Shown: positions 1 to 12,897, numbered from the stretch's first letter. The stretch is 60,000 bases of DNA from Symbiodinium natans (GCA_905221605.1 CAJNDS010002202.1:271501-331500); one strand, 5' to 3'. The notes: generated by a model from the letters alone, not told the origin. Numbers and translations are program-made.

Positions 1-840
1 TTCGGATTGCGCTCGAAATTACGGGGTTGAGGGGGGGGGGGGGGGGGGATGTCGTGAAACTCTACCGGCTGGTTGCTCGCTGTGCGTTCTGCGTCCCCCT
101 CCCTTGGCCGCCCCGCCATCCCAGACTTAATATATGGGCCCGAATAATTAGAATAGGGCTTTTGGGGAGTAAGTATTGCATAATTATAAAGGGACCAGAG
201 GGAACAATAAAGAGACCATAAAGGAATAATACCAGCAGTAATTATTCCCACCGCTATAAGTACCTAAGATACACGAAACCCCATGGATCGATAGTAGATC
301 GATGGTAGAACCTGCTGTAGTCCAAAAACTTCCTTGAAATGCTACAAATGTCGGCAGTCGCATGAACACAGTGAGAAGCAACTTCTCAACTGTGGGAAGC
401 CTAAGGCCTAGATTCTGGATCAAAAACAACCTTAGACCCTAAACTGTCCGAAGTACTACCCAAATTGGCAAGCGCCAAACCTTTTGAACCTCCTATGCAT
501 GACCGCCTTGAACCAGCCGGGGTTTAGGGTCTGAAAATGGGGTTTTCAGGACTACTGAAGGTTGCCCGATGAAACGCTGCGTGCGAATCGTTCAGCTGTC
601 CAGGAGGTGCCCAGCAATGCATGACAAGCATGAGAGTAGCTAACTTGCAGACACGGAGCAAGCAGCCCCACCCACACCCTATTTTGCACCCCACCTTGGC
701 TGTTGAATCCTGGCTTTACAAAGCATAAACGGCGTGCAGGGTGTATAAGGTATCGTGCTTCAGAAAGTGCTTCGCCACCGCTGCTTCGCAGGGCCCGAAG
801 ATCTTCTGGGAAGAAATCTGGAAGTTTCTCGCTCTAACCT
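1..840. other. Non-telomeric spacer, no gene recognised
   Basis: No convincing coding region is visible. The stretch has a 15-17 nt G run near 31-48, an AT-rich part at about 130-300 and isolated single telomeric heptamers. Short ORFs here have no recognisable motif and I treat them as chance. Confidence 0.5.
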
Positions 841-3095
841 GAACCCTAAACCCTAAACCCTAAACCCTTGGACTTGTCACTCAACCACTGCGATGTCGGC
901 AATGCGGCAGGGTTTAGGCGCTTCGCGTCATGGGTGCGAGGTTAGGGAGTATCAGTATCAAAAAGCAATTGCATACATCAACGCGCATGTGAACAACAGA
1001 AACTCAGTTGCCTCAATAGTCCCTAAACCCTAAACCGCAAAGTCTAATTAACAGGCAAGCAGACAACTCATTCCTACGGGCCTCTCTATGCCAAACCCTC
1101 AGACTTTTCAGTCGCTCACCACGTCAGGCAGAATACTCCTAAACTCCGCACCCCAAACTCTAAACCCTAAATCCTGAACCCTGAACCCTGAACCCTAAAC
1201 CCTAGACCCTAAACCCTAGACCCTAAACCCTAAACCCTAAACCCTAAACCCTAACCCTAAACCCTGCAAGCAGGTTGGGCCTTTGTCTGAGCAGGTTGGG
1301 TGTCTGCAGGGATGTCGGGGGGCAAGACCAGGTCGGCCTATCAGTCTCTTGATATGCGGCATAGGCTCGGGTTAGGGGTTAGGGGTTAGGGGTTAGGGGT
1401 TAGGGTTTAGGGTTTAGGGTTTAGGGTTTAGGGTTTAGGGTTTAGGGTTTAGGGTTTAGGGTTTAGGGTTTAGGGTTTAGGGTTTAGGGTTTAGGGTTTA
1501 GGGTTTATTGTTTAGGGTTTAGGGTTTAGGATCTAGGGTTTAGGGTTTAGGGTTTAGGGTGTGGGGTTTAGTTTGCACGGAACCTAAACCCTAAGCCCCA
1601 AACCCTAGTCCTGTCTCCCAGGCTTGAGAAAGAAACATCAGACATTGGTGGGGCAACTGCCCAAATTCCACTCTTATATTTAAACGCTCGAGACAATCAG
1701 AGACCCCAGACAGGGGCAACCACCCATGGACACCCTAGGAGCTCGTTTCTGCCTAAGGCTTATGAGGGTTTCTAGGGTCGTATTCCCTCCAACCCTAAAC
1801 CCTAAACCCTAAACCCTAAACCCTAAACCCTAAACCCTAAACCCTAAACCCTAAACCCTGCCACTAATTTAAACCACCCCCCCCCCCCCCCCCCCAGCAA
1901 CTGGCCGAAGTCAACTTTCATTGCTTTGCCTTGTTTCAGAGGGTGATCATACCTCGTTATAAGGTTTACAGGGCGTCACAAGGCTTACAGGGATTATTGT
2001 TGGGAACCCTAAACCCTAAACCCTAAATCCCCTACACCTTCACTACACCCTAAACCCTAAACCCTAAACCCTAAACCCTAAACCATTACTAAACCCTAAA
2101 CCCTAAACCCAAAACCCTAAACCCAAAACCCTAACCCAAAACCCTAAACCCTAAACCCTAAACCCTGTTGTCAAGGTTTTTAGGCTCAAGGCTCCCCTGC
2201 TTTCTAAGGGTCTCCTTGCGCTCAGAGCTCAACCATTCAACGCAGATGTACAGGCGAAGGGGCAGCGGGGGCAACGTTTAGGGTTTAGGGTTTAGGGTTT
2301 AGGGTTTAGGGTTTAGGGTTTAGGGTTTAGGGGTACGGTGTATAGGGCTTTGGTTTACGTGCTTGGGGTGTTATGACTCGCAGACTTCCAAGCCAAGAGT
2401 ACGTAGCCCTACGTACACTTAAATGGGGGGTTTACGAAAATAGGGGTTTAGAGGTTAGGGGTCCCCGAATATCGTAAATCCGAACATAAGGATCCTTTTG
2501 TGAGTTAGAGGCAGTCCTTAGTTTGGGGTTTAGGGTTTAGGGTTTAGGGTGGTTTGGGGTTTAGGGTTTAGGGTTTAGGGTTGTGGGTTTAGGGGCATTG
2601 GAAGATGTGGCTCTTTTTCAAGGGTGTGTAGGGCTCTCAGGCTTAGGGCAGTCTCTGGCCCACAAAATGAGGGGGAGATGTGCAGTGATTCTGAGTCACT
2701 TATGAAGGTTGCAGGTTTGCCCTAAACCCGAAACCCGAAACCCTAAATCCTAAACCCTAAACCCGAAACCCTAAATCCTAAACCCGAAGCCGCTGGAGTC
2801 TCTAGGGAGTATAAGTAGGTCTTGGCGTGCCTCCGCTGAGTCAACGCAACCACTGTACGGGCTGCGAATCAAACTTTGCGTTGCGATATTTGCAAAACGT
2901 GGACTCAGGCAGTGAAGCTGTTGTGGGTTTGAGAGTTGTTAGTTTAGGGTTTAGGATTTAGGGTTTAGGGTTCAGGGTCCAGGGTTTAGGTTTAGGGTTC
3001 AGGGTTCAGGGTTCAGGGTTCAGGGTTCAGGGTTCAGGGTTTAGGGTTTAGGGTTTAGGGTTTAGGGTTTAGGGTTTAGGGTTTAGGGTTTGGAA
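841..3095. repeat. Interstitial telomeric repeat cluster (TTTAGGG/CCCTAAA)
   Basis: Several tracts of the plant/dinoflagellate-type telomeric heptamer are separated by 50-250 bp of other DNA. C-strand orientation: about 844-866, 1150-1266, 1793-1860, 2007-2166, 2720-2790. G-strand orientation: about 1368-1570, 2277-2333, 2521-2600, 2941-3092. Orientation switches repeatedly, so this is not one terminal array. A 19-nt C run lies at 1877-1895. The tract at 2998-3040 is homogenised to the variant TTCAGGG. Confidence 0.95.
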
Positions 3096-3226
3096 GGGAA
3101 CTGCTGGGCGTCATGTAGTTGTGACACCTGTCTTTCTGTAAGTCCATGCTCCAAGAGGAGGTCATAAGAGAATGCTTAGGCCCTCCTTGTTTTTCGGGTT
3201 TTTGGGGCTTTAGGGCTTAGTGTTGA

Positions 3227-3903
3227 GGAGAACTAAATGCTGAGTGCGACGAACTAAAAGATGCCATAGACTCTGCAAGTATAGAAATGCCAGCATTCGA
3301 CATGAAAGCACTGACGGAAGTAAAGCATGCCGCAGAAAATCTTTCAGGACTGAGCCGTAAAGTATGCAGACAGAGTAGAAGAACTAGCAAACGATTAAGA
3401 GATTCAACTAGCCCAGAAAGTTCAGGAGAAGCAAATGCTGAGTCAGAAGAATTATTACACAAAAGATTCCAATGAACAACAAACAGGTTTAATTTTGAAG
3501 AAGGCAATAAAACGGGAAACAACGCAGATAAATTCGACTATGTTATTATGTTCCAAAAAGCAAAATAGCAATAGAAATGGAATTGGCAAGTTATTCAAGT
3601 TGTTTAACATGTATAGCACATGTTGATACACTGCTTTGGATATCAGACGAAGATGCAGAGTACTTAATTACTATGTCAGAAGGTAATGAGGAAACAGAGA
3701 AGGATTTAAGTGAAATTGAAGGGCGACTGAACAAGAGACGTATGGAATTGCTCCTATGGGATTTTCATATCATATTATATGATCATAAATGTTGTAAAGG
3801 CATGTTTCCATCTACAGAAAATAGCAAAACACTACAAGAAACAAACAATTCTTCGGGCAAGGGCGACATAGATAATGTTGTGAAATTGGAGTTGGGAAAA
3901 TGA
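3227..3903 (+). pseudogene. Broken AT-rich gene of unknown function
   Basis: This island is visibly more AT-rich than its surroundings and reads as decayed protein. One frame is open from 3227, with ATGs at 3287 and 3302, and is rich in Ser, Glu, Lys and Arg with a basic QSRRTSKRL segment. It hits a TGA at 3473-3475. The same frame continues in protein-like sequence (FNFEEGNKTGNNADKFDYV) to a TAG near 3563. A one-base shift in the A-rich stretch near 3552-3565 then restores a 108-codon frame (3577-3903), rich in acidic residues and ending in TGA. I do not recognise the family. A spliced gene with introns mis-read as breaks, or base-calling errors, are alternatives to a true pseudogene. Confidence 0.4.
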
Positions 3904-4232
3904 ACGCTGGCTTATGTAGTAGATCTTCTCAGAAAATAACAATGAAATTGAAGTAGTACGAGGGTTATGTTGAATTAGAATGTTTTGCTAATTTCAACAA
4001 GCTGTACTAATAATGTGATTTTGTATCACTATAGTTCAAGAATGATTACCCTATGAATAATTATAAGCCACTAACTAGCAGTACCACGTGAAGTTAAACA
4101 GTTTTAAGCTCTAAAATAGAAAATAAAAAGAACATTATCCGCCAACACCCCAGTCAGCACCAGCGAAGCCTTTTTGCTGCTAACCCTTCCCTGAAGCCCT
4201 CTGATCCCTCTTGCCCCCTTCCCCTACCCCCC
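3904..4232. other. AT-rich tail of the island, no gene seen
   Basis: The AT-rich composition continues to about 4140 with no open frame of note. It then passes into a C-rich stretch before the next telomeric tract. It may be the 3' flank of the broken gene at 3227-3903. Confidence 0.4.
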
Positions 4233-7200
4233 TGAACCCTAAACCCTAAACCCTAAACCCTAAACCCTAAACCCTAAACCCCTCTCTTCCGGCTACCATG
4301 GGGATGCCGGAGTCCAGATCTTAATCTTCGTGTTTGCAGCGGCGGCCCTGTTTTTCAGGCCGGCCTCTTCCGTAGCATGCCGGGAGGTACACAAGGTGTT
4401 CGGGGGGCGGTGGTTAGGGTTCAGGGTTCAGGGTTCAGGCCTTCAGGGTTCAGGGTTCAGGGTTCAGGGTTCAGGGTTTAGGGTTTAGGGTTTAGGGTTT
4501 AGGGCTTAGGTTTCAGGGTTCAGAGCTCCAAAGCAAAAAAAAAGACAGAAAGAAAGAAAGAAAGAAGGAAATCAATAAAGAAAACAACAAACGTCGCGGA
4601 TGTCATGCCTCTTTTGGGGCTTCCGGTTTTCGGTACGACTGTAGGGGGCTTAGGGGTTTGGGGGTTGAGGGGCTGCGGGTTTAGATGAGGTGTTCTGTTC
4701 GGCCTTTGCGAACCAGAAGTGGGCAGCTTTGCAAGTTACAAGCGGCTTATGTCGGCTAATGCTCATGGTTCTTTGCGTCATGGCCTAAACCACAAACTCC
4801 AAGCTCGCTGTGGCTTAGGATATAGAGTTTGAGGTTTAGGGATTAGGGCCCCGCCCCACAACCTAGACCCTGAACTTCGGCCCTAGAGCTTGTAACCACA
4901 AAGGGAGAACAGTGAAAGTCTTTGAGATTTCTCTGCTGGGTTAGGTGAGGTGTTGTGCAGGCAGGCTTCGGGTAGCAAAGTGATGACGGGCTCCCACAGT
5001 ACTAACCTCCTACAACTTCCAAAACCCAAAAACCTAAACCCCAAACCCTAAACCCTACACCCTAAACCCTAAAGCCTGAACCCTACACCCTAATCCCTAA
5101 ACCCGAAACCTAAACCCTAAAACCTAAACCCTAAACCCTAAACCGCATTGAGGGGCTTGAGTAGTGTTTTGGAGATCGGAAGCTGCCGCAAAGGTATTCA
5201 TACAAGCAGGCCACGATGGGTCCAGCGGCACTAACAGCGTTGGCATCTCGTCCCCAAGACTCCCGTGAGAGCTGTACAGGCAAAGTGAGGTCTCGAAACA
5301 ATAAACCCAAGTCTTGTTGGGGTTTAGGGTTTGGGGTTTAGGGTTACCCTAAACCCCAAACCCTAAACCCGAAACCCTAAACACCAACGAGGCTTGGGAT
5401 TTTAGGGTTCGTAGGATGTGCAGGGCCTTACAGGGTTACGTAGTACAGGCTTCGCAAGGCACTTTTAGGGCTGATCGAGTTTGTTGGGGTTCTGTCTTAT
5501 AGGGTTTAGGGTTTAGGGTTTAGGGTTGTGCAGCGTTTACATGGCGCATAGACATTGCAGGGCTTTTGCAACTATATTCACGATTAAGGACAGGTAGTAT
5601 AAGGGACAACATCCCAAGGTGTGGGGGTGGCTAGGGTTTAGAGTTAAGGGTGCGGGTTTAGGGTTTGTAGGATGAAGGCTGGTGGCCTCAGTAGCTCTTA
5701 CCCTTATACATTATATATAGCTCCTAGATATCCCAATAAGAACCCCCCCCTACACCGGAAACCCACCAACCAAGGATAAGGTCTCAGATCATTAGGGTTT
5801 GGGGGCAGGGCTATAGGGTTTAGGGTTTAGGGTTTAGGGTTTAGGGTCGAGCCCTGAGCCACGCTGCTGTGCGAAACTGGACCCGTTGGGCAGGTTCTGC
5901 GTTCTCAAGGGCCGACCACCTTTAACATAAGCCTCGTGCTCACAAGTGGCGCGCACTTCCAGGATGAGTGCCGATTCGGGTTTAGGGTTGTAGGGTTTAG
6001 GGCTTAGGGTTTAGGGTTTAGGGTTTAGGGCTACCCAAAAGCCTGAGAACCCTTGAACTCAACTAACGCCCAGCTAACACCGAAAGCCAAAGACGGACAG
6101 CAATGACCTCAAAGCTCCAAAGCCGGCACCTGCCCCCTGCATTCCTGGACCCGAACACAACACCATAAAACAGATAAACCCCCTTCAACCCTAAACCATC
6201 AACCCTAAACCATCCAACCCCTAAAAACCCAAAAGTCCCTTGAGCCCTAAACCCTCTAACCCCTAAGACCCTAAACCCTGAAACCTAGACCCTATAAACC
6301 CTAAACCCCAAACCCCAGAGCCTAAACCCTAAACCCCAAACCCTAAACTCTAAACCCTATCCCTGAACCCTAAGTCGTCGTTGATTATCCTCAGGGCCGG
6401 CCCCTGCATTCCACGTAGAGCCATGGCGGTTGCCTTAGGCAGGGAGGCCATAGCCTGAGAGGCGCCGGAGGGCTGGGGGTTTAGGGTTTAGGGTTTAGGG
6501 CTTAGGGTTTAGGGTGTATACAGGGTTTAGGATTTAGGGTTTAGTGTTTTGTTTAGGAATTAGAGTTTGGGGTTTAGGGTGTCGGGTTTGGGGCTCAGGG
6601 TTGAAGAGTTTCGGGGTTGAGGGTGGATGGTTTAAGGAGGCTTATAGACGTTTCGGGGTACATATAGCAGTTTGGGGGGCAAGGACGGCATCAGTAAGTG
6701 CGGCATCAAGCTGAGTTGCAACAGGCTGCAAAACCTTCAGCCCTAGACCACAAACCCTTCACCCTGATCCTTCGACCCTGGATTGCCCTTGACTCTCCTG
6801 AGCCTCGTCGCCATACAGGGAGATGGTATAGGGTTTAGGGTTTGGGGTTTAGGGGCATCAGCTGAGACCATAAACATACACGCCCTCATGACGGAAGCTT
6901 TGCGCCCTCAACCCCACCCCCCGTCCGAAGAATCTCACCAAAACCTGCGCTTGACCTTAGATTCCTGTATTGGGTCCTACACCCTCCACCCCCGAATTAA
7001 CGCGCCCAAAGCCCCCTAAACCCAAGTAGGGCCCCGTACAAGCGACAAGTAAGGCTATTCGGGCCCTAGAGTAGGCAACATTTCTTCGTATCTGGATCAG
7101 AACTCCCTAAACTGAACTTTTAATCATAACTCGCTGAACTAATGTTAGTAAAGTCAGGCGGGGGAGGGGGCGAGGTGCAACACCCGTGAACCAGGCGGCT

Positions 7201-8803
7201 GTATGGGGTTGGGGATAGTTTTGCCCTCAAAGCGTGGCGTTTTGGTAGAAACCATCTCCGGCTTAAGAGTTTGGGGCTTGAAAGGCGAAGGAGGGGGCAA
7301 AGGTTTGGGGTTTAGGGTAACTCTAAACCCTAAACCCTAAACCCTAAACCCTAAACCCTAAACCCTAAACCCAGGTACGTAAGGGCCGAGCTCATATTCT
7401 CGGCGTGCGAATGTCGCGGATGTCCCGCAATTTCGGTGGCGGCGAGGCCATGGATCGAACCTGGGGTCGGGGTTTAGGGTTTAGGGTTTAGGGTTTAGGG
7501 TTTAGGGTTTAGGGTTTAGGGTTTAGGGTTTAGGGTTTAGGGTTTAGGGTTTAGGGCAAGTTTAGGGTTTAGGGTTTAGGGCAAGTTTAGGGTATAGGGT
7601 TCAGGGTGCTCATCCGTTGGCTAAGAGGGTGTGACATGGCCTCGGTTCGGGGCCTCAGGGCTCCCCACAGCCCTTGGTTTGACGGCTCAGGGTTTAGGGT
7701 TTAGGGTTTAGGGTTTAGGGTTTAGGGTTTAGGGTTTAGGGTTTAGGGTTTAGGGTTTAGGGGTTAGGCGTTAGGGTTTAGGGTTTTGGGAACCTTCAAG
7801 CACACATAAGCACACATGGGTTTAAGGTTGCACACTCATCCACAAGTCCTAAGACGCAACTACCAAACGAAGTCCCTCATCGAAATACGAAAGTCCCTAA
7901 ACCCTGAACGGGAAATAAGCCCGAAAGGCCACAACCCCAAACCCCCAAACCACTCAGGCGACGAAACCTGGGATGATTCCCCTTACACGAACAGTTTTGA
8001 ATAGGGACTACTAACAGTACCCCCTATAATAATCCCTATTCAGGACTGTTAGTTTACGGGGGACTCCAAAAACCCTAAAAACCCTAAAAACCCTAAACCC
8101 TAAACCCTAAACCCGAAACCCTAAACCCTAAACCCTAAACCACAAACCATTCAGGCGTGGAAACCCCAGCAGAGTGATGGCGACGTGCGGAGCTCTGGGT
8201 GTGTGCAGGAGGCAACGCCTGGCGATTGAGGAGACAGGGTTCAGGGCTTAGGGTTCAGGGTTTAGGGTTTAGGGTTTAGGGTTTAGGGTGACTGGGCTTC
8301 ACATGGTTTGGGATGTCGGAGATCAAAGCTGAAAGATTTTGGGGGTTTTTAGGTTTAGGGCTGCTTAGGGTTTTAAGGGCGTTCGGTCGGCTTGGAGGGC
8401 TTAGGGTTTGGGGGTTTAGGGTTTAGGGTTTGGGGGTTTAGGGTTTTGGGCCAAAGTTTAGGGTTTGGGGCTTAGGGCTTAGGGTTTGGGGTTTAGGGCT
8501 TATGCTCCTGGTTGCTTGGGGTCTTTCGCTTGGGCCGTGGGGGGGGGGGGGGGGGGGGGCTCGGGCTTCGGGAAATTAGGTTTAACACGGTTGGGGCGTT
8601 AGGGCTGGGGCTGGGGGACAATGATTAAACACCAGTTCCAGTATCAACGCTTCTTCGGAATGCTTGACCATTCTGCGTGACACAGATCTTCCAACGCCCG
8701 ATGGTTAAGGAACACTTCCTAAGTTGTGGTCAAGTTACGCGCTATTCCTTTGGTTTGGGATACTAAAGATCTGGAAATATTGCTGGGAACTTGGTAGTTA
8801 CTG
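4233..8803. repeat. Interstitial telomeric repeat cluster
   Basis: C-strand tracts: about 4235-4281, 5035-5146, 5346-5382, 6184-6372 (degenerate), 7321-7372, 8084-8142. G-strand tracts: about 4415-4527 (TTCAGGG variant), 5505-5527, 5815-5846, 5985-6030, 6479-6610, 7470-7600, 7688-7786, 8240-8290, 8400-8500. A G run of about 21 nt is at 8539-8559. Spacers of 100-500 bp between tracts show no recognisable gene. ORFs near 6783-7019 and 7816-8004 are mainly readings of telomeric DNA. Confidence 0.92.
7990..8062. repeat. Degenerate MITE fragment related to the TTGGGATGTT family
   Basis: The segment has CTAACAGT on the left and ACTGTTAG on the right. The string ATAATCCCT...GGACTGTTAGT...GGGG is like the inner right arm of the intact copy at 14224-14325. 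The outer TTGGGATGTT ends are missing. Confidence 0.4.
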
Positions 8804-8912
8804 GTAGTTCCCCAAAGTAGGGTCCCTTTTTTGGGCCCCCTATATAGTACAGCACCTTGTAACAAGGAACCCCCTCCCCACCCCCAAAAGGGACCCTTAT
8901 TTAGAGAACTAC
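8804..8912. mobile_element. MITE-like inverted-repeat element
   Basis: Roughly 30-bp inverted arms. The left begins GTAGTTCCCCAAAGTAGGGT; the right end, reverse-complemented, begins GTAGTTCTCTAAATAAGGGT. Both continue into CCCTTTT(T)TGGG. About 109 bp with no coding capacity. A long C-strand telomeric tract begins six bases after the right end. Confidence 0.55.
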
Positions 8913-9493
8913 TTAGGACCCTAAACCCTAAACCCTAAACCCTAAACCCTAAACCCTAAACCCTAAACCCTAAACCCTAAACCCTAAACCCTAAACCCTA
9001 AACCCTAAACCCTAAACCCTAAACCCTAAACCCTACGACTGTGCCTAGCCCATGTTTGGGTTCAGGCCTTAGAAACTTTAAACCCTAAACCCTAAACCCT
9101 AAACCTTAAACCCTAAACCCTAAATCATAAACCCCAAACCCAAAACCCAAAACCCAAAATCCTAAACCCTAAGGCCTAAACCCTACATACCAAGCCCATG
9201 TTCTTGGTACCCTGCTGGCGGCATCATGGGGGGATGTCCTCAAAAACCAACGGTGGAGTCGAGGTTTCAGGGTTCAAGGTCGGGTTAGGGACTAGGGTCT
9301 AGGGCTTAGGTTTAGGGTTTAGGGTTCGGGTTTAGGGTTTGGGGTTTAGGATTTAGGGCTGAGGGCTTAGGGTTTATACAGGGTTTAGGGGTGTGGTACC
9401 CCAAAGTCTTCGACCTAGCTCAAAGTCTAGGGTTGAATTAGGGTTTAAGGGTTAAAGGGTTTGGGGTTTAGGTTTCAGCGTTTATTGAAACTA

Positions 9494-9608
9494 GACCCGG
9501 GAGTAACCTAGAAATAAAAAAGGGCCCTCTTTTTGGTTTTAAGGGGACTATAAGGGAACCCCAACCCTAAAAAAAGAGAAATAAACAAAAAAAGGCCTAC
9601 TCCCGGTC
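9494..9608. mobile_element. MITE-like element, GACCCGGGAGTA family, copy 1
   Basis: Ends are GACCCGGGAGTAACC on the left and CCTACTCCCGGTC on the right. They form an inverted repeat with one extra C in the left arm. The interior holds AAGGG(C/A)CC and AAGGGAACCCC blocks shared with the GCCCAGTAACC family, suggesting common ancestry. A second copy is at 48521-48622. Confidence 0.6.
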
Positions 9609-10443
9609 CTTGTTACCCTAAACCCTAAACCCTAAACCCTAAACCCTAAACCCTAAACCAGGGGCTTGTGGGTTCATTGCTCCCAGCGGGACACCCTTCC
9701 GGCAGGATCCCAAAAGTAGATCACCCTGAAGGGCTCCTAAAAATGAATGGCCCAATAGTAGTATAGGGTTTAGAGTTTAGGGTTTAGGGTTTAGGGGTTA
9801 GGGGTAGGGGTTTAGGGTTTAGGGTTTAGGGTTTAGGGTTTAGGGTTTAGGGTCTAGGGTCTAGGGTTTAGGGTTTAGGGTTTAGGGTTTAGGGTTTAGG
9901 GTTTAGGGTTTAGGGTTTAGGGTTTAGGGTTTAGGGTTTAGGGTTTGGGGGTTGGGGGTTCGGGGTTAGGGTTTATGGTTTAGGGTCTTTAGGGTATTTT
10001 AGGGTATTTTTGGGTTTAGGGTTTACTATTTTGGGATTCTGCTTTTTAGGTCCTCCCAGGGGTTTGGGGAAGAAGGGTGTGCATTCGGACTTGCGGCCGC
10101 CTTCTGCTTCTCAAGAAGGGTCACCGAAGCCATAAGGTTGAGGACTTTCCCTAAACCCTAAACCCTAAACGCTACACCCTAAACCCTGAACCCGAAACCT
10201 ACACCCTAAACCCTAAACCCTAAACCCTAGACTCTAGACCCTAGACCCTAGACCCTAGACCCTAAAGCAACATTCTTCTCCGCCAACTCGTCAGCGGGCA
10301 CTTTGTTGAGCTCGTGCTTCTTTTGGACTCCGGAAGCAACAGCAGGTCAGTGAACTGCTTCTTTGAACTGCTGTTCCTGATTGGTTTAGGGTTTAGGGTT
10401 TAGGGTTTAGGGCTTCGGGTTTAGGTATCATCTTACCCTATCC

Positions 10444-10506
10444 TTCCAGGGACCTAGCTATGGTTTCCTTCAGGGTTCTGGTAACCTTCATATTAGGTCC
10501 CTGGAA
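10444..10506. repeat. 63-bp hairpin with perfect 13-bp inverted ends
   Basis: TTCCAGGGACCTA at 10444-10456 and TAGGTCCCTGGAA at 10494-10506 are exact reverse complements around a 37-bp loop. The structure resembles the other short foldback elements in this window. No coding capacity. Confidence 0.7.
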
Positions 10507-12414
10507 ATATGGGTCTAGATATTCATCACCCCAGCCCGCCGCCGACTTCTGCGCATGGCTCGTTCCGTTGGTTAGGGTTTAGGGGGTAGGGTTTAGGGGT
10601 TAGGGCTTAGGGTTTAGGGTTAGGGTTTAGGGTTTAGGGTTTAGGGTTTAGGGTTTAGGGTTTAGGGTTTAGAGTTTAGGGTTTAGGGTTTAGGGTTTAG
10701 GGTTTAGGGTTTAGAGTTTAGGGTCTAGGGTCTAGGGTCTAGGGTCTAGGGTTTAGGGTTTAGGGTTTAGGGTTTGGCTGTTGAATGCGCGTTCCACGTC
10801 AACCTCGCTGATCGGAAGCCGACGCGGTTTAGGGTTTAACTGGGGTTTAGGGTCCCTAGACCCTTCCACCCCTGCAATTCCTTCTAACCCAACAAGCCAT
10901 GCAAGCTCCAGAAAGCCGATGTCCAAGCCTGACCTCAGCCGACCCTCAAAACCCTCTTCGTTAAGAGTTGAGGGTTGATCACACAAGCCCTACAACCCCG
11001 ACAAACGCACCCTAAACCCTGCAAACCATGAACCCCATACACCGCTGCTCGCGGTCCTGGAGCAGGCTGGCACCATTCGTGAGGTGCCTGATGGGGGGGC
11101 GGGGGGGTACCCTATAGCAAACTTTGAAGAGCGCTTAGGGTGGTTTAGAGGTTAGGGTTCTAGAGGTTAGGGGTTTAGGCTTCATCGTGGAATGGATATA
11201 GTGGCACCCTAAATCCTAAACTGTTGGGGCGTAGTATGTCCGGATCCTTCATGGGGTTTTCGAAGCTTAGCCACAGAACTAGGAGGACTTCTGAGCGCCA
11301 CTGCTGATCCTGGACCTAGTTAAGTTTAATATTGAGCCCTGACACCCTGGAGCCCGAAAACGCCAGATCAAAGTCCACAAGCACCACGGCCCCTCCCGTC
11401 CTGTGCCCTAAACCCTGAACCCTAACCCCAAACCCCAAACCCTAAACCCTAAACCCTACACCCTAAACCCTAAACCCTACACCCTAAACCCGTACACCCT
11501 AAACCCAATCAACGTTTGTGGGCAGCTGGGGGCCTCGCCTGCAGGCCTGAACTTGAAAACTGACGGCGCTCAGACTTACCCAGGGAGCCCAATACCACGC
11601 CATAAACTAAACCCTACACACTACACCCGAAACCCTTAACCAGAACCCTCCCCCCTAAAACCAATTCCTAAACCCTAAACCCTAAACCCTGAACCCTAAA
11701 CCTAAACCCTAAACCCTAAACCCTAAATGAACCCTAATAAACCCTAAACCCTAGGCCCAAAACCCTAAACCCTGAACCCTGAACCCTAAACCCCAAACCC
11801 TAATTCCTGGCCCTAGGCCCTAAACTCCCCGCCGAGGACGCGGCACGTCTCGCAGACGGAAGCGGATAGTCGTCGAACTCTTCAGCTTCTGCCTCCGGAA
11901 GCTAACCCAGCTCGGGTTCAGGGCTCAGGGCTCAGGGCTCAGGGCTCAGGGCTCAGGGCTCAGGCTTAGGGCTTATAGGGTTTAGGGTTTAGGGTTTAGG
12001 GCTTAATCCCCTCCCCATTTTACTAAAGACCATCCTAATCAAAAAAACACTTTCCGAAAAAAAACCCAAATCCAACAATCTATTTAAAACCCATTTTGAA
12101 TTAGGGAGGGGGGGGGGGGGGGGTCAGGCCTCCACTAAACCCCTCAACACCAATAAAACCCTCAGAGGGTTTAGGGTTTGGGGTCTAGGGTTAAGGGTTT
12201 AGGGTTTAGGGCTTAAGGTTAATTATATTTAATTATGACATTTCGATAAAAACCTCACCCTAAAAATAAAAACACATTTCGAGCTTTTATTGGGGCGGGG
12301 GGGGGGGGGGGGGGGAAGGGGCCGGGCTTGGGGCTTGGGGCTTGGGGCTTAGGGCTTAGGGCTTAGGGTTTAGGGTTTAGGGTTTAGGGTTTAATTCAGG
12401 GTTGAGAGTCCGCA

Positions 12415-12750
12415 GACCCTGGCGGCGTGTTGGATGGGTTTGGGGGGGGGGGGGGTAGGGGGGGTCGGTGCACAATTTTTTCGTGGAGGACTGCGCCACC
12501 CGCACAGCGTAAACAGGCGGTTCAGCACAGGGGGGTAGGGGCGCCCTCACCCCACCCCCCCACCCCCCCCACCCCCACCCACCTGTCTTTTTGGCTTGAG
12601 CTTGTCCTGGTGCTACCCCCTACCCCCCCCCCAAACGTTTCACAGAACTCTGCCGAGCAGGCTGGGATGATCTTCGAACCATGCGAGCGGGTTTAGACCT
12701 CTCAACTATGCTCCAGCGGGGTCGGCGGCTTGAGCCGGAGGCTCTTAAAT
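12415..12750. mobile_element. Dispersed G/C-rich element, copy 1
   Basis: This copy starts GACCCTGGCGGCGTGTTGGA and ends GCCGGAGGCTCTTAAAT. Two further copies at 35245-35832 and 43776-44009 share both ends. Inside are a G-rich left part (12440-12470) and a C-rich right part (12549-12590, 12616-12632). A conserved 3' block runs from CAAACGTTTCACAGAAC to the end. No protein is encoded; ORFs over it read homopolymer. On the minus strand, GGTTCGAA at 12673-12680 vaguely recalls a pol III B box, so a SINE-like origin is possible but unproven. Confidence 0.7.
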
Positions 12751-12897
12751 TTTGGGGCTTGGGGGACGTTGGGGACTTTACAGAGGGCTATTATCTCGTG
12801 GTGGGGGTAAGTGTCTGGGGCTTCCGGGTTTTTGTTTGCTTTGGGGCTTCTTTCGGGGATGCGGGGCTATGAAGTCTTGAGGCGTAGGAAGGACTTC
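12751..12897. other. Spacer, nothing recognised
   Basis: Short G/T-rich stretch between the dispersed element and the next MITE. No repeat or coding signal identified. Confidence 0.4.

Larger units (their letters stand above)
8918..12410. repeat. Interstitial telomeric repeat cluster
   Basis: C-strand: about 8918-9035 (nearly perfect), 9078-9186, 9614-9660, 10148-10266, 11400-11512, 11610-11826. G-strand: about 9763-10020, 10382-10430, 10570-10773, 11926-12003 (GGGCTCA variant), 12165-12230, 12325-12393 (GGGGCTT variant). Long G runs occur near 12108-12123 and 12297-12315. ORFs at 10753-10986 read telomeric repeats and are not genes. Confidence 0.93.

Noticed and set aside
7430-7475. GGTTCGATCC on the minus strand, a perfect-looking B box, as a tRNA gene
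   Set aside because: No cloverleaf can be built: the T-stem does not pair properly and the upstream side is telomeric repeat.
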